From: Caballeronia sp. dw_276
GTDB taxonomy: Bacteria; Pseudomonadota; Gammaproteobacteria; Burkholderiales; Burkholderiaceae
DNA length: 64,000 bases
Assembly (NCBI RefSeq): GCF_018449635.1
Contig: NZ_JAAVUV010000005.1
Coordinates: 372,001 to 436,000, forward strand
Reading direction: 5' to 3'
Shown here: positions 9,755 through 17,216 of the stretch, piece after piece
How the letters are laid out: each line of letters opens with the position of its first letter
How positions within the stretch are numbered: the first letter of the stretch is position 1
Notes under the pieces: model-generated
Told to the model about the DNA's origin: nothing
What the model saw: only the letters and a program-made list of their open reading frames with translations
Database searches by the model: none
Position numbers and translations under genes: made by a program

Positions 9755-10543
9755 ATGAATGCGATGACCACGAAGCGGATTATCTCGAAAACCTATACGT
9801 TACCTCAAACCAAATTGGTTCTTATAACTTTATTGCTGCTTTTCTTTGCACTGTTTGCCGTTTGGCGTCAACGCAGACTCGCGGTCGCTGCGGTATGCGC
9901 GATGCTTTTCTGGGCGCTCGGCGCCGGCTGGTTAGGAACGCCGCTGCTGCACCTGGCCCAAAGCGGTTTCGAACAGCCGTCAGCACCGCAAAATATGCGC
10001 TTCGCATCGCGAACGATCTTCGTGCTGTTAGGCGGAGGAACACGTCACGACGACAACGATCGCCTTGTTCCCCGGCGCGACGCTTTTACACGCGTAATAG
10101 CAACCGCCGACTTGTACCGGGAATGCCGGCGAGCCGGAGGCGTCTGCAGCGTAGTTGTGAGCGGAGGCAATCCTGAGCATCACGAACAAGCTGAAGCGGA
10201 TAACTATGCGCCCTTCCTGCTCGCCCGAGGCGTGAACGCCAGTGACTTGCTACGCGAGAACGAGAGCGTCAACACCTATGAGAACGCTCGCAACGTGGCT
10301 CGACTGCTCGGGCCCGGACGCGACGAATCGTTTGTGCTGGTAACGTCGGCGTATCACATGCGCCGCTCGCTGGCGGCATTCAGCGCGTTCGGCATGAACG
10401 CGCAACCGTTTGTCAGCAACGTTCGACATCCGCGGGCGTCGTTCTTCCCACGCCCGCGCGGCTTTATTGATGCGGAAACTGCACTTCACGAGATGGTCGG
10501 TCTCGCGCGCTTTTACGTGTATCGAGCTGTCGGACTTTATTGA
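9755..10543 (+). CDS. YdcF/ElyC-family (DUF218) membrane protein
   Basis: 262 residues with one or two N-terminal membrane segments (around residues 20-65) and a DUF218 domain beyond. The domain shows FVLLGGGTRHDD, VVVSGGNP, a conserved SVNTYENARNVARLL and LVTSAYHMRRS, the features shared by YdcF, SanA and ElyC. Members act at the envelope and are tied to peptidoglycan or undecaprenyl-phosphate homeostasis in E. coli, though the chemistry is unsettled. The start is uncertain: ATG codons occur at 9755 and 9764 with no strong ribosome site. Confidence 0.85.
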   Translation: MNAMTTKRIISKTYTLPQTKLVLITLLLLFFALFAVWRQRRLAVAAVCAMLFWALGAGWLGTPLLHLAQSGFEQPSAPQNMRFASRTIFVLLGGGTRHDDNDRLVPRRDAFTRVIATADLYRECRRAGGVCSVVVSGGNPEHHEQAEADNYAPFLLARGVNASDLLRENESVNTYENARNVARLLGPGRDESFVLVTSAYHMRRSLAAFSAFGMNAQPFVSNVRHPRASFFPRPRGFIDAETALHEMVGLARFYVYRAVGLY

Positions 10544-10740
10544 GACGACGAGGAGTTAAGCACACGGCCGAGACGGCCGTTGCCTATCTCGAAATTCAGC
10601 ACTAGAAAGCATTGCGCTTCGCCGGTATTATCGCCGGCGCGGTCAATCGACTGTCCGGGATGGCGCCCATTTGAAACGAAGCGCATGATTGCAGCCGTTG
10701 AGAAAAACGCTGGATCGGCGCTTGCCGAGCAGCGTTCAAC

Positions 10741-10757
10741 GTCACGTATAACGTGAC
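10741..10757. promoter_or_regulatory. 17-bp palindrome upstream of small exported protein
   Basis: GTCACGT-ATA-ACGTGAC is a perfect 7-3-7 inverted repeat, 38 bp before the start codon of the gene at 10795. Position and symmetry suggest an operator for a dimeric regulator; no factor can be named. Confidence 0.4.
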
Positions 10758-10794
10758 AGGCCAACCCGGGTTCAACGAATCTATGGAGGTAACA

Positions 10795-11052
10795 ATGAAG
10801 AAGATGTCCCTGGCAGTCCTGGTTTCCCTTAGCGCAGTCGCCGGTGCGGCGTTTGCTCAATCGGGCCAAGGCGTCACCATGAGCACCGATCCGGCCAAAA
10901 TCTCCGATATCGAGCAGCGCGCGCAAGCCCTGCAATCGAATCAGGTCAGCGCGCCGCACGAAATGCCGGCGCACAAAAGCGGCACGCATCACAAGAAGTC
11001 AGGCGCGAAGCATTCGAAAAAAGCAGCCCACGCTGCCGGCGCGAGCCATTAA
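10795..11052 (+). CDS. Small exported Lys/His-rich protein
   Basis: 85 residues with a textbook signal peptide (MKKMSLAVLVSLSAVAGAAF, cleavage after AFA) and a mature part whose tail is very rich in His, Lys, Ser and Ala (repeated HKK/HSKK groups). Histidine-rich tails can bind metal or nucleic acid, but that is inference. GGAGGT lies seven bases before the ATG at 10795; the frame is open further upstream but lacks a better start. A perfect terminator follows 54 bp after the stop. Confidence 0.8.
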   Translation: MKKMSLAVLVSLSAVAGAAFAQSGQGVTMSTDPAKISDIEQRAQALQSNQVSAPHEMPAHKSGTHHKKSGAKHSKKAAHAAGASH

Positions 11053-11105
11053 GCTTTCGGATGCAAAGGTCGCGACGGCACGCAAACGTTAGCCGTCTGA
11101 CACAA

Positions 11106-11146
11106 AGCCGGATAAATGCACGAGGCATTTATCCGGCTCTTTTTTT
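11106..11146 (+). terminator. Rho-independent terminator
   Basis: A perfect 14-bp stem (11106-11119 with 11125-11138, loop ACGAG) followed by seven T. Ends the transcript of the 85-residue exported protein. Confidence 0.93.
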
Positions 11147-11258
11147 ACCTGCTTTTGGTGCTCGCGCGTCCCCGGAAACACATGATGCAGTGACCGATGC
11201 GGCGGTATGCTACATTCCGCGTCGATAAATTGAATCGCACCCATGTGCGGAGGATCGT

Positions 11259-11522
11259 ATGAGCAACATCCAGCTGGATATTGAATGGACCGAAGCGGCA
11301 TCGCGCAAAATCGAAAAGCTGATGCCGCGTAACGCGAAGGACAAGGACGCGTATCTTGCTCTACCGCCCGTGGAATGCCTGCCTATGGAAGGCGACGTGC
11401 TGTTCCTGGGCCCGGATGGCAAGCAGCAGCCTTTTATTGTTGCCGAGCGCCAATATCACCATGACGGCGACGCCGACTGGACCATCATCCTGATCCTCGA
11501 CGTCCCGCACGAAACGCACTGA
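11259..11522 (+). CDS. Conserved hypothetical protein
   Basis: 87 residues, acidic, soluble, with no signal peptide. GGAGG sits seven bases upstream of the ATG, which makes it a convincing gene. It has a beta-rich C-terminal half (GDVLFLGPDGKQQPFIVAERQ, then WTIILILD) but I do not recognise a family with a known role. Confidence 0.75.
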   Translation: MSNIQLDIEWTEAASRKIEKLMPRNAKDKDAYLALPPVECLPMEGDVLFLGPDGKQQPFIVAERQYHHDGDADWTIILILDVPHETH

Positions 11523-11582
11523 CGAACCACTGGTACGGCGCGCCGGTGCTGATTGCCGCCCGACAGCCCCGGCATCAGACGC

Positions 11583-11870
11583 TCAGAGCTTCGCCACCAC
11601 ATTGATCTCGCCGTGCTCGATCAGGTCCGGCAAGGTCTTGCCGAGCGTCTGGATATGGGGCGTCTTGTTATGTTCCGCGAGCGATGCTTCACTTTTCCAT
11701 CGTTCGAAGAACACAAAGCGCCGCGGTTCCTTGATGTCGCGATGCAGGTCGTATTGGATTGCGCCCGGTTCAGCGAGCGTCGGCGCCACAATGCCTTGCA
11801 ACAGTTCTTTCAGCTTCTCCTCGTTGCCAGGCTTGGCTACGAACGTTGCGACCACGGCGATTTCCGTCAT
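11583..11870 (-). CDS. Antibiotic biosynthesis monooxygenase (ABM/YgiN-like) protein
   Basis: A 95-residue single-domain ABM-fold protein, the small dimeric alpha/beta barrel seen in YgiN quinol monooxygenase and related proteins. Family marks are VVATFVAKPGNEEKLKELL at the start, GAIQYDLHRD in the middle and FVFFERWKSEASLAEHNKTPHI near the end. The frame stays open to 12041, but the ATG at 11870 begins the domain directly. Substrate unknown. Confidence 0.88.
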   Translation of the reverse strand: MTEIAVVATFVAKPGNEEKLKELLQGIVAPTLAEPGAIQYDLHRDIKEPRRFVFFERWKSEASLAEHNKTPHIQTLGKTLPDLIEHGEINVVAKL

Positions 11871-11941
11871 GTTTTGACTCCAGGTTAAAACGCCAAGCAT
11901 AACGTTCGCGCGACACTTCCGCAGAAATCCCGAGCCACAAG

Positions 11942-12040
11942 AAAAAAGCCCGCGTTCCCTTTTGGGAGCGCGGGCAAAAGCCGTCGCCCTACGAGGATAG
12001 GCGACGGGGCCATCGAGATCCGCTTGGCCAGCGGATCGCA
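11942..12040 (-). ncRNA. Candidate small RNA with three tandem hairpins
   Basis: Read on the minus strand: hairpin 1 GATCCGCT-GGCCA-AGCGGATC (12037-12017), hairpin 2 CCGTCGCC / GGCGACGG with an 11-nt loop (12007-11981), then hairpin 3, a 12-bp stem with one mismatch and an AAAA loop (11975-11948) followed by six T. No gene lies upstream on this strand, because bamC has its own terminator 380 bp before. A structured intergenic stretch closed by an intrinsic terminator is the profile of a small RNA. The 5' end and promoter are not determined. Confidence 0.4.
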
Positions 12041-12354
12041 ATTCGTGAAAAATAAACAGGTCGGCACGAACAACGCGGAGGACGGAACACTACATCCGGG
12101 GCGTCATGCAGATTACATGCCATGGATGCAATGTAACCCCTATGCAGTTGATTCCTATAAGCTTTCCCGCACATAAAAACGTAGAAAGGACCTTGCTTCG
12201 AAGCATGTAACGCTCTCGCGTAACGTGACATCGATTACATGAGCCTTGTCCGATATCTTGGACGAAGCTTAACGGGCCGCACTCGATTTCCGCGCGCGTT
12301 ACCCCGCATTGCAATACGAGGATTCGTTCTAATTCGCATCGGTTTGTTGAGGGA

Positions 12355-12386
12355 ATAAAAAAACCCGCCTGGAAGCAGGCGGGTTT
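12355..12386 (-). terminator. bamC terminator
   Basis: On the minus strand AAACCCGCCTG, a 4-nt loop, CAGGCGGGTTT and a T-run, 34 bp after the bamC stop. An 11-bp perfect stem. Confidence 0.95.
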
Positions 12387-12419
12387 GTTCACGACAGACC
12401 GGACGTTATCAAGGCAGGC

Positions 12420-13628
12420 CTAACGCAACTGGTCGTCGAGCAAGGCCATGATCTGCCTTGCCTGCGGCGACGAGTCCACATTCCCCTTGTTGTCGATAAT
12501 CGACACGCGGGTCTGCGTTTCCGTGAGCGCGCGGACGTTGACTTCGTAATTTTTTGGAAGCTTTTCTTTCTTGCCGTGGAAGACCTGGTTCCAGAAGCCC
12601 TGCTCGGCCGCCGTCATGTCTTTCGGATCGACGTATCGAACAAAATAGATGCCGCGGCCGCGATCACGATCGTCGACCGTGAAGTTCGTCCGGTCGAGCG
12701 CAAGGCCCACACGCAACCACGCGCGATCATACGGCTCCGACAACGTGATCTGATCCGAAGCGGCTTCAGGAATGACATCTTCCTTGATAGGCGTCTGTGC
12801 TGCGAGCGCCACATTCTGCGCCGCACGCGACGACGATGTTGCCGCCGATGGCCCGCTCGCCGCCGATGCAGCCATGGCTGCATCGCTCATGCCCGTCTGG
12901 CCGCTTGCCTGCCGTGCGTCCGCCAGAGCGAGCGACGACATGAGGCGCTTGAGGTACTCGCCTTCCAGCGCCGGATCGTTCGGCTTGGCCTGCCATTGGC
13001 TGTTGTCGTTATTTGTGCCCGTCAGCGCTTCGCGCATGCCCTTCTGGCTCACAAACACATAAGTGCCGCCGTTCGGAGCCGCTTCCAGACGCGTGCGGTA
13101 CTTGTTGCGCTCAGCAGCCACATACGAATTGCCCGTCGCCATGGAGAGCGTGTTGCGAATCAGGCCGTCTGAAATTTGCGGATGGGTTTCGTTCCAGTCC
13201 GTTTCCATGACGCCCTTGTCACGTGCGTCCACGACGAGCAGAAAACCCTGTTCTTGCCAGAAGCGGCGAATCTGCGGCCACACCTGTTCGGGCGACTTGT
13301 TGTCGATAACCAGCCAGCGCTCCGTACCGTCGCGCTGGACGTGCATACCGGAGACCGGCGGAATCACCGTAGGCGCGCTTGGCGCGACCTTCTGCACTTG
13401 CTGGAGATCCGACAGCGAAGCCTGACCACCCTGCGGCGGCAACGAGCGCTGGTCGCCCGATTCCTCGATAAGGTTGGGCGGCACGGCGAGCGACGCCTGT
13501 TTTGATCGGGAATCGCTCTTGTAATTGATTGCGTTAGGCGACGACGTACCACATCCGGCAACCAGGCCACCCACCATCAGGAGGGCTGCCACCTTCAAAG
13601 CCGGCTTGTTCACACGAAAATCTGTCAT
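12420..13628 (-). CDS. bamC: Outer membrane assembly lipoprotein BamC
   Basis: BamC is a lipoprotein of the BAM complex that folds beta-barrel proteins into the outer membrane. The 402-residue protein has a signal peptide ending in the lipobox LVAGC (Cys ~26), an unstructured linker that in E. coli BamC contacts BamD, and two helix-grip domains (about residues 95-215 and 295-400) joined by an Ala/Ser-rich linker. GGAAGGA precedes the ATG. In relatives bamC usually follows dapA; here nothing recognisable lies for 500 bp upstream. Confidence 0.92.
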   Translation of the reverse strand: MTDFRVNKPALKVAALLMVGGLVAGCGTSSPNAINYKSDSRSKQASLAVPPNLIEESGDQRSLPPQGGQASLSDLQQVQKVAPSAPTVIPPVSGMHVQRDGTERWLVIDNKSPEQVWPQIRRFWQEQGFLLVVDARDKGVMETDWNETHPQISDGLIRNTLSMATGNSYVAAERNKYRTRLEAAPNGGTYVFVSQKGMREALTGTNNDNSQWQAKPNDPALEGEYLKRLMSSLALADARQASGQTGMSDAAMAASAASGPSAATSSSRAAQNVALAAQTPIKEDVIPEAASDQITLSEPYDRAWLRVGLALDRTNFTVDDRDRGRGIYFVRYVDPKDMTAAEQGFWNQVFHGKKEKLPKNYEVNVRALTETQTRVSIIDNKGNVDSSPQARQIMALLDDQLR

Positions 13629-14136
13629 GTTTGGGAAATCCTTCCGCTACGCCACGGCGTTTTCCGTGGATCAACCAAGCATTTTACCGGTCCCGCGCGT
13701 CGCCGTGCAAAAACAGTAGGCCCCGGCGCCTGTAATGGTTCGGTGACGAGTATCAATACCAGCTCCCATGGACGAAATTCATGCGCCGAAGCGCATCGGA
13801 TAGTTGCGTCCAAGGGCGGCCTTGAACGCGGTGTTTCGGGTTGCATTTTGCGTGTCGCTTCCGATCTTGGTTTCGATACCGATTTGATCCGCCCACTTTC
13901 ATCGCGAATCTCAAATATAGGCGTCACGACGTGGGGAGCGACAATTTATGACAAGTGATCGCATCTCGTCTTAGCAGTTTTTTTCGTCTCAACACTTTGT
14001 TTAATAAGCAGTTTTAATTAATTTTTTAGACTTCTTAAAAGACCCTACAAGATAATTCCTAACCTAATTTCAGATTACCCCGCCATCTTAAAATTAAGCC
14101 TCAATAACAAGAACGGCCACGAGAACGGAGTACATC
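13629..14136. other. Intergenic region bamC-DUF2844 gene, AT-rich right half
   Basis: No convincing gene. The stretch 13970-14110 is markedly richer in A and T than its surroundings, with runs such as TTTTTTAG and TTAATTAATTTTTT, and probably contains the promoter of the DUF2844/DUF3443 operon. A 71-residue ORF at 13743-13958 (+) has no start signal and is not supported. Confidence 0.5.
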
Positions 14137-14619
14137 ATGTCTTATCTTCACACGCTCACATCACTTCAGGCAGCCACCGCCATTTTGTCGGCCACGGCTT
14201 GCGGATCAGCCTATGCACAGCTGGGATCTACCATCGGCGCGACATCGATTGCGTCGGGTGTGTCGGATCAGCTCGCGGCGGTAATCCATCAAGCCGACAA
14301 CAGCGCGCTGCGCTGGCAAGAAACAACCGATGCCAACCAGATTCGCGTACGTCAATACGTGTCGGCGAATGGACTGGTCTACGCCGTAAGCTGGGAAGGT
14401 CCCGCCATGCCCGATGTATCGGCCTTGCTCGGCACACGGTTCGACCGGTATCGACAAGGCGCGAGCGCTGCGTTGGAGAACGCGAACGGTCTGCATTCTT
14501 CGCATGTTGACGGCAGCGATTTTGTCGCCGAGACGAGCGTGCGACTTCGCGAGTTCAGCGGCCGCGCATGGCTCCCGAATGCATTGCCCGCCGGCGTTAC
14601 TGCCGCCGACATCGAATAA
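14137..14619 (+). CDS. DUF2844 exported protein
   Basis: 160 residues with a signal peptide (cleavage after AYA, residue 27) and a DUF2844 domain. The pattern LRWQETTDANQIRVRQYVSANGLVYAVSWEGPAMPDV is the family core. DUF2844 and DUF3443 genes are habitually adjacent in Burkholderiaceae, as here (9 bp apart). Function is unknown; both products are expected at the cell envelope. An ACGGAG ribosome site lies eight bases upstream. Confidence 0.88.
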   Translation: MSYLHTLTSLQAATAILSATACGSAYAQLGSTIGATSIASGVSDQLAAVIHQADNSALRWQETTDANQIRVRQYVSANGLVYAVSWEGPAMPDVSALLGTRFDRYRQGASAALENANGLHSSHVDGSDFVAETSVRLREFSGRAWLPNALPAGVTAADIE

Positions 14620-14628
14620 GGGGCAATC

Positions 14629-15966
14629 ATGCGAATTCGTCCAGCTTGCCTTTTGTTCCCGATGCTGTTTGTCGCGTGCTCCATCCTCACGGCCTGCGGC
14701 GGTGGCGGCGGAGGTAGCGATTCCACCTCCACCGGTGCCGCCGCGCCTGCGACAGCCAGTTCAGCACCGGCCGCCAGCTCACCTGCAGCTGCCGCGCCGG
14801 CTTCAGCCGCTACACCTGCTTCCACGGCCACGCCCGCTTCCGCTCCGGAAACGGTCTCGAGTCCGCCTGCCGCCACCGTTGCTCAATCAACTACACCGAA
14901 TGTTTTGCCAATCACGGTCGCGAAGATTGCGACGGGAACGCGCAACATGTTGCAAACGAGTGTGACGGTCTGCGTGCCCGGAACGGCGACTTGCCAGACC
15001 ATCGACAACATCCAGGTCGATACCGGTTCGCAGGGACTTCGCATCCTTGCTTCGGCGCTCACACCTGCTTTGGCTCTCCCGGCGGTAGTTGGCGTGAGCG
15101 GCGCATCCACCGCCTCCTGCACTGTTTTCGGTTCGGGCTATACCTGGGGCTCCGTGCGTACCGCCGATGTGCGCCTTGCCGGCGAAGTCGCTGCATCGAC
15201 ATCGATCCAGATCATCGCCGATCCATCCGTTCCGACTGTCCCCGCCAACTGCAGCAATTCAGGGCTGCCTATGCTCACAGCAACGGCGCTGCGAAGTAAC
15301 GGCATCCTGGGTGTTGGTCCATTCTCGGCCGATTGTGGCAGCGGTTGCGCGACCACCGCCTTACCGCGCTGGTACTACAGTTGCACATCTGGCGCGTGCG
15401 TCCCCATAAAGCTTCCCGTTGCCCAGCAAGTGACCAACCCGGTCAGCAATTTTGCCACCGACAACAACGGCGTTTTGATCGAGTTGCCCGCAGTTGCTGA
15501 CACGGGCGCACCGAGTGTTTCCGGGACGATGACGTTCGGCATAGGCTCACAGTCAAACAATCAACTGGGCAGCGCACAGGTACTACCGGGCAACGGCGTC
15601 ACGGGATTCGTAAAGACCGCCTTTCAGGGGAGCACCTATGCTACGAGTTTTATCGATAGCGGTTCGAACGGTTTGTTCCTCCCAATCAGTTCAATACCGG
15701 GATGCGGCCTGTGGTTTTGCCCAACAGCCGCGCAGAGCCTTTCGGCGAGCGTTACCGGCACCAACGGTGCAACGAAGAACGTGACGTTCACCATTGGCAA
15801 CGCGTTGACGCTGTTCGCCAGCAACAACAATGCGTTCGGCAATCTCGCCGGTCCAGCCAACGGTTACGTCGACTGGGGTTTGCCTTTCTTTTTCGGCAGA
15901 CGCGTCTTCACTGCTATTGAAGCGCAGGTGACGCCGGCGGGCAACGGTCCTTACTACGCGTTTTAG
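14629..15966 (+). CDS. DUF3443 lipoprotein
   Basis: 445 residues: signal peptide with lipobox LTAC followed by a run of six Gly, an Ala/Ser/Pro/Thr-rich linker (about residues 30-95), and a DUF3443 domain. The domain begins VQVDTGSQGLRILA near residue 125 and contains a second FIDSGSNGLF motif near residue 345; both resemble the D-[ST]-G signature of pepsin-like aspartic proteases, so a protease fold or a descendant of one is possible. Cotranscribed with the DUF2844 gene. Confidence 0.88.
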   Translation: MRIRPACLLFPMLFVACSILTACGGGGGGSDSTSTGAAAPATASSAPAASSPAAAAPASAATPASTATPASAPETVSSPPAATVAQSTTPNVLPITVAKIATGTRNMLQTSVTVCVPGTATCQTIDNIQVDTGSQGLRILASALTPALALPAVVGVSGASTASCTVFGSGYTWGSVRTADVRLAGEVAASTSIQIIADPSVPTVPANCSNSGLPMLTATALRSNGILGVGPFSADCGSGCATTALPRWYYSCTSGACVPIKLPVAQQVTNPVSNFATDNNGVLIELPAVADTGAPSVSGTMTFGIGSQSNNQLGSAQVLPGNGVTGFVKTAFQGSTYATSFIDSGSNGLFLPISSIPGCGLWFCPTAAQSLSASVTGTNGATKNVTFTIGNALTLFASNNNAFGNLAGPANGYVDWGLPFFFGRRVFTAIEAQVTPAGNGPYYAF

Positions 15967-16015
15967 GCCTGGAGCGCGAACCAATCTGCGGCTCCCTATA
16001 AGAGAGCCGCAGCGT

Positions 16016-17104
16016 TCAGTCGTTGGTCGGTGCGCTGCTCGCTGTTCCGGCATGCAAGAAGCGCAACTCGACACGGCGATCATTCGCGAGGCATGCGACT
16101 AGCGCGCGCCAGTCGCGCATTCGACACTCAGTTCCCGGCGATGCCCGTCCGTAACCCTGTGCGGTAACTTCCGCCCTTACGCCGCCGGCTAGTAGATAGC
16201 GCCGGACGGCATCTGCGCGCCGTCGTGATAACTGGAGATTGTAGGCGTCGTTGCCAAGGCGATCGGTGAATCCGTAAACCATGATCGACTTCACGGCGTC
16301 GTTGCGCTTCACGTCGTTCGCGCCCGCGATAAGGTCGTCGAGCTTTTCGCGACCGTTCGCCGTGATCGATTCGATCTTGCTGCCGTTGAAAACGAAAAGC
16401 ATATCGGTTGGCAAGGCGACCACTGTTGGTTCAGCACTTGGCACGTCGGCTTGCTTCGCGGGAACGCCGCAGCTTTCCAGGCTGCGTTGGACATCAGCGA
16501 GTATCGACTCGATTTTGTCTACCTTTGCCTTGGCTGCATCGAACTGCCGCGTCCAGGCGTCGTGGCCCGCGTGCATCAATCCGACCTCGGAACACGCAAT
16601 TTGCTTTTGAGCCTGCGGACAGTTGAGGACCCGAGGATCAGCGAGCGCCGCGCGCAGGCGCTCCGTCAAGTCGCCCCTTAAAGGCGCAACCGTGCGTAGC
16701 GGCGGGTTATCAAGTGTCAGCGGCTGCGCGCCTTCCAAGCCAGCCGTGAGTCGTGCGGCCTCGCCGATGGCCTCTTCAACGAAACCCCAGCGATCTCCTG
16801 CCTCGAGCTCGCTTTTCGCTGCATCGATCCAACATTGATCCTTGAAACCAAAATAGCTGCTCTTGCGTTCATCCATCTGGTCGAGTCGTGCCTGCAGGAG
16901 CCCGAGCGCGTTTTGCGGATTACCTATACGACCATAAAGCTCGATCCATGGATCGACCGTCGCTCCCGCCTGTGCACTTTGCTCAGCGCCTGGACCAGTT
17001 TGCAAAACGGTCGGATCCTGAATGCCAAGGCTGTTGCGCACTGCATTGTTGGCGCAGCCGGTCAGCACAAGAAGACAGGCAACGCCGAAGATAATGTTTT
17101 TCAT
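16016..17104 (-). CDS. OmpA-family lipoprotein
   Basis: 362 residues. A lipobox (LLVLTGC, Cys 17) anchors it in the outer membrane; residues ~235-355 are an OmpA-like peptidoglycan-binding domain (SIMVYGFTDRLGNDAYNLQLSRRRADAVRRYLL, then ANDRRVELRF). The middle is helical with a likely coiled coil (around 185-220). It follows the trimeric autotransporter by 112 bp on the same strand, a frequent pairing in Burkholderia, and may tether that adhesin to the wall. Confidence 0.88.
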   Translation of the reverse strand: MKNIIFGVACLLVLTGCANNAVRNSLGIQDPTVLQTGPGAEQSAQAGATVDPWIELYGRIGNPQNALGLLQARLDQMDERKSSYFGFKDQCWIDAAKSELEAGDRWGFVEEAIGEAARLTAGLEGAQPLTLDNPPLRTVAPLRGDLTERLRAALADPRVLNCPQAQKQIACSEVGLMHAGHDAWTRQFDAAKAKVDKIESILADVQRSLESCGVPAKQADVPSAEPTVVALPTDMLFVFNGSKIESITANGREKLDDLIAGANDVKRNDAVKSIMVYGFTDRLGNDAYNLQLSRRRADAVRRYLLAGGVRAEVTAQGYGRASPGTECRMRDWRALVACLANDRRVELRFLHAGTASSAPTND

Positions 17105-17216
17105 TTTTCAGCAAGATGGGCATCCGCGGCGGATCACCGCCACGGATTGGCTATATGCGCCGCGACGCATCGCGGCGATGAGTGACGGCTGAAACAGGCT
17201 TCTTCGAGCCGGACGC

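Larger units (their letters stand above)
11871..12419. other. Intergenic region ABM-bamC with candidate RNA and repeat motifs
   Basis: No protein gene is supported in these 550 bp. It holds three consecutive hairpins ending in a U-tract (11942-12037, see ncRNA), four copies of the motif ATGTAA/TTACAT between 12111 and 12241, and the bamC terminator at 12355-12386. Confidence 0.5.
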
